Below, in pieces: positions 1 through 5,478 of a stretch of 7,947 nt of DNA. The first letter of the stretch is position 1. Each line of letters opens with the position of its first letter. The stretch comes from JAKEHA01 sp035687255 (GTDB taxonomy: Bacteria > Krumholzibacteriota > Krumholzibacteriia > WVZY01 > JAKEHA01): positions 1 through 7,947 of the forward strand of contig DASRYI010000374.1 in assembly GCA_035687255.1 (NCBI GenBank). Direction: 5' to 3'. The translations under genes were made by a program, and so were the position numbers. The notes beneath the pieces are model-generated. The model was not told the origin of the DNA and ran no database searches. It saw only the letters and a list, made by a program, of their open reading frames with translations.

Positions 1-3000
1 ACGAGTCGGATCAGATTGTGTTCACGGTCACCAAGACCGGCACCAAGACGGGCAACATCGTGATCAACGGCCGGGTGCAGGGGACTGATCTCAACCAGGC
101 ATCCACGGTGATCGATGACACCTTCGACGGCGGGCGCGGTGGCATCGTCGTGCAGACACCGGCGCAGGTGGCAGTCACGGCCAGTCTTCCGTCGCAGCCA
201 AAGGTCACCAAAGGTCAGGGCTTGACCGTGCGCATCGCAATTGTGAACACGGGAGGCTCGGACGTCGCCATCAACCTGGCGGGGGCGAATCCGTCGTTCA
301 ATCCGGCGTCGGGCTGGAACATAACTGGTCCCACGGTACTGCAGGGCGGCGGCACCATTCTCGAAGCGGGCGCTGTGGACACCCTGGTGGTTCCGGTGTT
401 GGCGGGCAATCCGGGGGCAACGCGTATCGACGCGGTGGTTCCCTGGACCGAAACCAATTCGTCGCACACCGGAAGTTTCAGTACCAGCGCGAGTGGAACC
501 GGCTACGGAAGCATCCTGTCACAGGCGCGCTCCAACCTGAGCGTGACTCTGGCGGTTATCAACGCGCCCAATCCGGCCGAAGTCAACGTGAACCAGGCGT
601 TCAACGTACAGGTCACCGTGCATAATTCCGGCGAAGCCGATGCAGCTTCGGTAGTGGCGGGACTCGCCACCAACGGCACCAGCACGATCCTGCCCGTGGC
701 CCCGCTGGCTCTGGTGCCGGGCGGACAGAACGTCGCGTATCAGTTGCCCGTGCAGGCCTCCGCCGTGACCAATCCCGCCGAGATGTTTACAGGGACGATC
801 ATATCCGGCGTGGATGCCAATTCAGGACTGGGAACGCTGGTCGACTACACACAGTCGTCCAACAATAAGGCGACTGTGGCCATTCAGACGCCCGCGACGC
901 TCAACATCATGGCCGCGCATCCGTCGCAGCCCACGGTGACACGCAGTCAGGCGATTCCGTGGAAGGTCGTGGTGGCGGTGCAGAACGCCGGGCAGGCGGA
1001 CGTCGACCTGACACCGCCGGCCGCGAGCGATCTGGGCTTCTCCATCGCGGGTGCCACCAAGATCGATTACATCGTGCAGGCCCCGACCAAGTTCGCATCC
1101 GGTCTGGCCGGATGGCGTCTGGCGGGAGGTGCCACTGATTCGCTGGCGTATGACGTCATTACCACCGGCGCCGACACCGGCACCGTGGACATTACGCTGG
1201 GCGTGGGCGGCAAGGACCGCAACGATCCCACGCAAATCCTGAGCGACAGCGGTGCGACCAGCGTGCGCGTGCAGGATGTGGCCGGCCTCTTCATTGCGTC
1301 GACGGTTCCGGTGGGCACGTTCAACCACGCCAGTGTGGCGCGCGATACCGTCAATACCAACTTCGCGTACGAGATTCACGTCACCGTGCAGAACTCGGGT
1401 GGTGAACTGGTGGACAGCGTGGGTGTGCAGCTGGCGAAGGACGGCGGTTCCACGGTGAAACCCGCGAGCTTGAAGCGCGTATCGATCGCCGCGGGCGCCA
1501 GCCACGAATTCGTGTATGGCATTACTGCGCCGTCGTCGCCAACGGCGCTGGAGACGTTCACGTCGTCCATCATGCCGGGCGTGAAATCGCACAACTCGGG
1601 TGTGACGGTGACGCCGCAGGCTCCGCTCGACAACACCCACCTGGTGGTGGTGGAGACGCGGGCCAACCTCAGTCTCGGTCTGGCGATTACGGCACCGCCG
1701 GGTGCGACGGGCGGTGTGGTCAGCCCGAACCAGGTCTTCACCATGTCCGCGCAGGTCTCCAACCTGGGCCAGGCGGGCCTGTCGGGTCCGGCCGAGGTGA
1801 CGCTGACGGTTCCGTCGGGATTCTCAGTACAGGAACAGGTGCAACGCGCATTTGCGGCCAATACGCCGGTGACGTGGACCGTGACCGCGCCCCCCGCGCC
1901 GCAGGCCGCTCTCGATTTCGCGTGCACCATCAACACGGTGCCGAACGATGTCAACACGGCCGCGACCGCGTTTGTTTCCAAACTGAATGCGACGTCGTCG
2001 GTGAGCGTGGGCACGGGCGGAGCGCTGGCGGGTCCGGCGGTGTCGTTGACGGCCCCGGCGGGTGCGCAGGATGACACGCTGAGCGTATCGCAGAGCTTCA
2101 CGCTGCACGCCGTGGTGACGCCGACCAGCGAGACGCAATCGGTCGTGGCCACGCTGTCGGTTCCGATCGGATTCAACATCATCGGAGGGTCTGCCGTCAG
2201 CCTGGGAGACGGCAACGGCCAGCCCAAGACGCACGATTTCTCATTGATTGCGCCGTCGAACGCCACCGCGAGCGCGCCGCTGTTTGTCACGTTTACGGGC
2301 ATCGACAAGAACTCGGGCGATCCGGTGCCTTCGTCGGCCGATACCGTGCTGGCGACGGTGGTGCCGCGTACATCGCTGACACTGTCGGCCAGCATCACCG
2401 CGCCGCCGGATGCGATCGACAATTCGGTGGCTATCGCTACGCCGTTCACGGTCACGGCGGTGGTCGCCAACGATCCGGGTGCTGCTGACATCGCGGCACC
2501 GGGGAATCTGAAGATCACGCTGCCCCCGGGTTATTCGCTGGGCGCGGGAGAGACAGCGATCAAGCCGTTCGTGGTTGCCACTCCGGTAGCGTGGATTGTG
2601 AACGCCAACTCGCAGCCGTCGGGTCCGGACCAGATCGCGATCACGATTTCCTCCGTGCCGCTGGATGAAAACAGCGGCGTGGCCGCCCGCGTTGCCACGG
2701 GCACCGCCAATATCGCCATTGTGACCGAGGGTGCGGCGGTATCGGTGAGCGACGTGTCGAAGTCACTGAACGTGGGAACGGCGGTGGCGCCGGGTGGGGC
2801 AACCAACCTCGACATCATGGCCTTCCAGATTGCCTACAACGTGACCGACCCCAACGTGAACCCGGCCGAGGTCGATACCATCGCGTTCACGGTGCTGGAC
2901 AAGAACGATAAAGCGCTCGGCGCGAGCGCGGTAGCGAGCACGATCAAGCGCCTCGCGGTGGATCTGGGCGGCTCGCAGGCCTACGAGGTCGTGAATCCGG

Positions 3001-3554
3001 GAACGAATCCGGTGGTAGTCTCGTTCGTCGGTGGAGGCAGCGACCGAAATATCAACCCGGACGGCTCGATCACCGCGCGCGTGTATCTCGATCTGGGTTC
3101 CAATCCGCGCGCCACGGAAATCAAGCTGCGCGTGCACGGCGGCGGCATGGTGGTGCGCGATCCGGGGTCGGGCCAGGCGCTGGGTGTCACCGACGAGCAG
3201 GGGCGTCCGCTGGACGGACAGATCACGTCGGGGTCGCTGGTGATCCTGAGTTCGAATTTCGAGGAATACGCGCACAACTATCCCAATCCGTTCCGAGCGG
3301 GTTCGGCCGAGACGCGCATCGCGTACTTCATGGATGCGCCGGCGAGTGTCAGCATCCGGATCTTCGACGTGACGGGCGCGCTGGTGTACGAGGAATCGAT
3401 ACCGGCGAGCGACCCGCGCGCCCAGAAGGGCCCGCAGGAAGCCACCTGGGACGGCCGCAACATGAAGGGCGACGTGGTCCGCAACGGTATTTACATCTGT
3501 GTGCTGAGCGCGGGGCCGCATTCGGCGAAGATCCGCATCGCGGTGGCGAAATGA
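1..3554 (+). CDS. Large multi-module surface protein with C-terminal T9SS/FlgD-like sorting domain (5' truncated)
   Basis: The reading frame is already open at the window edge (first whole codon at base 3), so the true start and any signal peptide lie upstream. About 1183 residues are visible. They form a chain of beta-rich modules of roughly 120 residues with alternating hydrophobic strands and phrases such as 'VQNAGQADV', 'VHNSGEADA' and 'VQNSGGELV', typical of CARDB/DUF11-type adhesion-like folds. The last visible module leads into an approximately 95-residue C-terminal domain with NYPNPF (3276-3293), a central 'IRIFDVTGALVYEE', 'TWDGRN' and a final strand ending 'IAVAK', which matches FlgD-Ig/T9SS type A sorting domains. 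No catalytic motif is seen and only two cysteines are obvious. The inferred role is a long extracellular stalk, adhesin or sheath protein; the substrate or partner is unknown. The stop codon overlaps the next gene's start, implying translational coupling to the PorV-like barrel. Confidence 0.9.
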   Translation, partial: ESDQIVFTVTKTGTKTGNIVINGRVQGTDLNQASTVIDDTFDGGRGGIVVQTPAQVAVTASLPSQPKVTKGQGLTVRIAIVNTGGSDVAINLAGANPSFNPASGWNITGPTVLQGGGTILEAGAVDTLVVPVLAGNPGATRIDAVVPWTETNSSHTGSFSTSASGTGYGSILSQARSNLSVTLAVINAPNPAEVNVNQAFNVQVTVHNSGEADAASVVAGLATNGTSTILPVAPLALVPGGQNVAYQLPVQASAVTNPAEMFTGTIISGVDANSGLGTLVDYTQSSNNKATVAIQTPATLNIMAAHPSQPTVTRSQAIPWKVVVAVQNAGQADVDLTPPAASDLGFSIAGATKIDYIVQAPTKFASGLAGWRLAGGATDSLAYDVITTGADTGTVDITLGVGGKDRNDPTQILSDSGATSVRVQDVAGLFIASTVPVGTFNHASVARDTVNTNFAYEIHVTVQNSGGELVDSVGVQLAKDGGSTVKPASLKRVSIAAGASHEFVYGITAPSSPTALETFTSSIMPGVKSHNSGVTVTPQAPLDNTHLVVVETRANLSLGLAITAPPGATGGVVSPNQVFTMSAQVSNLGQAGLSGPAEVTLTVPSGFSVQEQVQRAFAANTPVTWTVTAPPAPQAALDFACTINTVPNDVNTAATAFVSKLNATSSVSVGTGGALAGPAVSLTAPAGAQDDTLSVSQSFTLHAVVTPTSETQSVVATLSVPIGFNIIGGSAVSLGDGNGQPKTHDFSLIAPSNATASAPLFVTFTGIDKNSGDPVPSSADTVLATVVPRTSLTLSASITAPPDAIDNSVAIATPFTVTAVVANDPGAADIAAPGNLKITLPPGYSLGAGETAIKPFVVATPVAWIVNANSQPSGPDQIAITISSVPLDENSGVAARVATGTANIAIVTEGAAVSVSDVSKSLNVGTAVAPGGATNLDIMAFQIAYNVTDPNVNPAEVDTIAFTVLDKNDKALGASAVASTIKRLAVDLGGSQAYEVVNPGTNPVVVSFVGGGSDRNINPDGSITARVYLDLGSNPRATEIKLRVHGGGMVVRDPGSGQALGVTDEQGRPLDGQITSGSLVILSSNFEEYAHNYPNPFRAGSAETRIAYFMDAPASVSIRIFDVTGALVYEESIPASDPRAQKGPQEATWDGRNMKGDVVRNGIYICVLSAGPHSAKIRIAVAK
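18..3090 (+). repeat. Array of about eight ~120-residue beta-sandwich modules plus one partial
   Basis: Protein-level tandem repeats within the first gene. A signature of the form G-x-D-x-N-(S/T) near each module's end has its first position at about 87, 450, 813, 1215, 1587, 1947, 2304, 2664 and 3042. The intervals are 363, 363, 402, 372, 360, 357, 360 and 378 bases. The copy at 450 has E for D (ETNSS) and the copy at 1587 has S for D (KSHNSG). Module starts carry either 'PSQPxVT' (near 195 and 920) or an 'ITAPP'-type phrase (near 1685 and 2393). Nucleotide identity between copies is low apart from short stretches such as ccgtcgcagcc, so the array is old at DNA level. Assignment to CARDB/DUF11-like folds is by resemblance only. 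Confidence 0.75.
3243..3551 (+). other. C-terminal sorting-type domain (T9SS type A / FlgD-Ig-like)
   Basis: Protein domain at the end of the first gene. It opens with NYPNPF at 3276-3293, continues with a hydrophobic strand pair around 'TRIAYFMDAPASVSIRIFDV', then 'ATWDGRN' and 'VVRNGIYICVLSAG', and ends at the stop with a short basic strand. In Bacteroidota-type systems this domain class is recognised by the type IX translocon and removed or anchored at the cell surface. In other FCB-group genomes the same sequence pattern is common on exported proteins, where the secretion route is less well established. Surface export is therefore likely, but T9SS itself is not shown by this window. Confidence 0.8.
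3551..3554 (+). other. ATGA stop/start overlap (translational coupling)
   Basis: The TGA ending the surface-protein gene (3552-3554) overlaps the ATG of the barrel gene (3551-3553). Upstream there is no strong Shine-Dalgarno sequence, only GGTGG four bases before the ATG. This arrangement normally means reinitiation by the same ribosomes, and it supports this start because it immediately precedes a convincing signal peptide. Confidence 0.8.
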
Positions 3555-5476
3555 GACTCGTTGATCGCATCATCGGCGGTGCGCGCGGTCCGGCCCACCG
3601 GGTGTCCGGTCTCGGCGTCCTGGTGTCGCTGCTCGTGATGCTCGCGCCGCTCTCCGCCCATGCGCAGGACGGCGGGACGACCAGCCCGTTCTCGATCGGC
3701 GCCGGCTCGCGTTCCATCGGACTGGGACGCGCCTTCGTGTCACTGGCGGACGACGCCAGCACGCCGTACTGGAACCCGGCGGCGCTGCGCAACGTCCAGC
3801 AGATGCAGTTCATGGCCATGTACATGCCGCTCTTCGGCAACTTCACCGGCATCGACTACACCTATTTCGGCTTCGTCTACCCGACACTGTCCGCCGGGGC
3901 TTTCGGGATCGGCTACACGCGACTGGGCACCACCTTCAACCTGTGGGACGAGGCCAGCCGTCCGCTGGGCGAGGGGAACTACAGCGAAAGTCAGCTTCTG
4001 ATCTCGTACGCGGCCGAGCGCCACGTGAACTGGTTCTTCGGCAAGATGGCGGCGGGCGCGAGCTTCAAGATCAACCGGCAGACGGTCGATCCCTTCTCGA
4101 GCACCGCGCCGGGCGTGGATGTCGGCCTGCGATACATCCCCGATCGCGCGCCGTCGCTGTCGCTGGCGGTGAATCTGCAGGACATCGTCGGTCCGCAGTA
4201 CAAACTCGACATCGCGGACGATACCGTGGACCGCACCATCATGGCCGGTGCGGGGTACACGCGGCACTTCGACAGCGGGGCGGCGCTGCGCATCATGCTG
4301 CAGTACGACATGCCCCAGCGCGCGGACAAAAAGTTCCACGCGGGTATCGAGTACATGTTCTCGAAGTACATTTCGTTGCGCGCCGGCATGGACGAGGGGA
4401 AGGCGACCTTCGGGCTGGGTGTGGGGGTCTCCAACTACGGCCTGGATTATGCATTCTACTCCCGGGACACTGCGGGCTCGAGCCAGGCATTCACCTTTAA
4501 CGCACGATTTGGCAACACCCTGGACGAGCGCCGGGCCGAGCTGGAAACGCAGCGCGCCCGCGAGGAAAAGGAGCTCATCCGCCGGTCGTTTGCCGAGCGC
4601 ATCGACGCCCAGCGCAAGAAAGCCCGCGAACTGTCGGCGGCGGGCGACTACGAGGGGTCACTGGCCCAGTGGCAGGTGGTGCTGGAGTTCGTGCCCGACG
4701 ACCCGGAAGCAATTGCCGGGGCGGGCGCCGCGCGCGAGCAGGTGCTGGCCAAGCAGGCGGCTCAGGTGCGCGACGTGGAGAGCCAGGCGGTGGTGCGCAC
4801 GCGCTTCTCACAGGGTCTCGATCGCTTCAACCAGAAGGACTGGCTGGGCGCGCGCACCGAATGGAAAGCCATTCTGGCCATCGACCCGCAGCACGCGGGC
4901 GCGCTCGACTATCTGCAGCAAACCCAGAAACACATCGACGAGCAGGTGGCGATTCACGAGGCGCGCGCCAATCAGCTGGAGCGCGACAACCGCCTGACCG
5001 AAGCCATCGGCGAGTGGAACAACGTGCAGCAGTACAATCCGGACGACCCGGATGCGAAGGCCGCCATCGCGCGCATACGCGGCCGCATCGAGTCGATGAG
5101 CCAGGACTACAGCGCCACGCAGCGCAAACTGCGCATCGTGAATCTGTACGATAGCGCCCTGCAGTTGTACAACGCGGGCAACTATGCGGACGCCATGAAG
5201 AACCTCAATGAGCTGCTCACGCTGCAACCCGACCACGCCGAGGCCAAGAAGCTGCTGGCGCTGGCCAAGCGGCGCAGCACGCCCTTGACCGACGCCGAAA
5301 AGAGCAAGATCCGCGAACTGTATCTGTCCGGCATGCAGTTCTTCTCGAAAGATGAGTACGCGCGCGCCATTTCGGAATGGGAGAAGATCCTGGAGATCGA
5401 TCCCACCAACACCAGCGTCCAGCGCTCCATCGACGAAGCGCGTGAGCGCCTGAAGAAGGTCGAGGAGCACAGGTAG
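3551..5476 (+). CDS. PorV/PorQ-family outer-membrane beta-barrel protein with C-terminal TPR repeats
   Basis: A complete gene of 641 residues. The N-terminus has a basic stretch (R2, R6, R12, R17), a hydrophobic core at about 19-34 and a likely signal-peptidase site after SAHA (residues 35-38). The mature N-terminal part, 'SIGAGSRSIGLGRAFVSLADD' followed by 'YWNPAAL' (residues 48-79), is the hallmark of the PorV/PorQ (UPF0164) family. Alternating aromatic and glycine-rich strands run to about residue 321, ending 'FTFNARFG'. A charged helix (324-345) links to about five TPR-like units centred near 350-383, 415-449, 467-500, 530-565 and 588-622. PorV in T9SS is an outer-membrane shuttle or attachment partner for secreted cargo; other family members are less defined. 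The TPR tail should be periplasmic. The ATG shares bases with the upstream TGA (ATGA at 3551-3554), and the only ribosome-binding-like bases are GGTGG at 3542-3546, so translation probably depends on coupling. Confidence 0.88.
   Translation: MRLVDRIIGGARGPAHRVSGLGVLVSLLVMLAPLSAHAQDGGTTSPFSIGAGSRSIGLGRAFVSLADDASTPYWNPAALRNVQQMQFMAMYMPLFGNFTGIDYTYFGFVYPTLSAGAFGIGYTRLGTTFNLWDEASRPLGEGNYSESQLLISYAAERHVNWFFGKMAAGASFKINRQTVDPFSSTAPGVDVGLRYIPDRAPSLSLAVNLQDIVGPQYKLDIADDTVDRTIMAGAGYTRHFDSGAALRIMLQYDMPQRADKKFHAGIEYMFSKYISLRAGMDEGKATFGLGVGVSNYGLDYAFYSRDTAGSSQAFTFNARFGNTLDERRAELETQRAREEKELIRRSFAERIDAQRKKARELSAAGDYEGSLAQWQVVLEFVPDDPEAIAGAGAAREQVLAKQAAQVRDVESQAVVRTRFSQGLDRFNQKDWLGARTEWKAILAIDPQHAGALDYLQQTQKHIDEQVAIHEARANQLERDNRLTEAIGEWNNVQQYNPDDPDAKAAIARIRGRIESMSQDYSATQRKLRIVNLYDSALQLYNAGNYADAMKNLNELLTLQPDHAEAKKLLALAKRRSTPLTDAEKSKIRELYLSGMQFFSKDEYARAISEWEKILEIDPTNTSVQRSIDEARERLKKVEEHR
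4595..5425 (+). repeat. TPR-like repeat region in the barrel protein's C-terminal half
   Basis: Protein-level repeats of about 34-36 residues with the pattern 'A...G.Y..A...W..iL...P.n..A'. Clear examples are 'AAGDYEGSLAQWQVVLEFVP', 'NAGNYADAMKNLNELLTLQP' and 'SKDEYARAISEWEKILEIDP'. Two weaker units (with 'NQKDWLGARTEWKAILAIDP' and 'RLTEAIGEWNNVQQYNPDDP') lie between. A tryptophan at the centre of helix B is kept in four of the five units. TPRs are protein-binding scaffolds; the partner is not identifiable here. Confidence 0.85.
5462..5473 (+). promoter_or_regulatory. Ribosome-binding site for the signalling gene
   Basis: GAGGAG at 5462-5467 lies 11 bases before the ATG at 5479, and AGG at 5471-5473 lies 5 bases before it. 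Both are inside the end of the upstream coding region. Either could serve. They favour the ATG at 5479 over the in-frame GTG at 5518, which lies right at the beginning of the kinase domain. Confidence 0.55.
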
Positions 5477-5478
5477 TC

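Noticed and set aside
822..1640. 272-codon minus-strand open frame rich in arginine and histidine
   Set aside because: Composition typical of a complement frame of GC-rich coding sequence; it lies inside the module array of the + strand gene.
1376..2518. 380-codon open frame on the minus strand
   Set aside because: It is a shadow of the repetitive surface-protein gene; low-complexity composition, no domain and no convincing start signal.
2720..3240. Cohesin or dockerin module near the end of the surface protein
   Set aside because: Strand-rich sequence with 'VDTIAFTVLDKND' is suggestive, but no dockerin-type duplicated calcium loop is seen, and the D-x-N spacing fits it better as a further array module.
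3555..3700. Later start for the barrel gene
   Set aside because: Starting after 3551 would remove the basic region and part of the signal peptide; the ATGA overlap supports 3551.
4248..4997. 249-codon + strand open frame inside the barrel gene
   Set aside because: Out-of-frame reading of the barrel/TPR gene, with arginine-, serine- and proline-rich nonsense composition.
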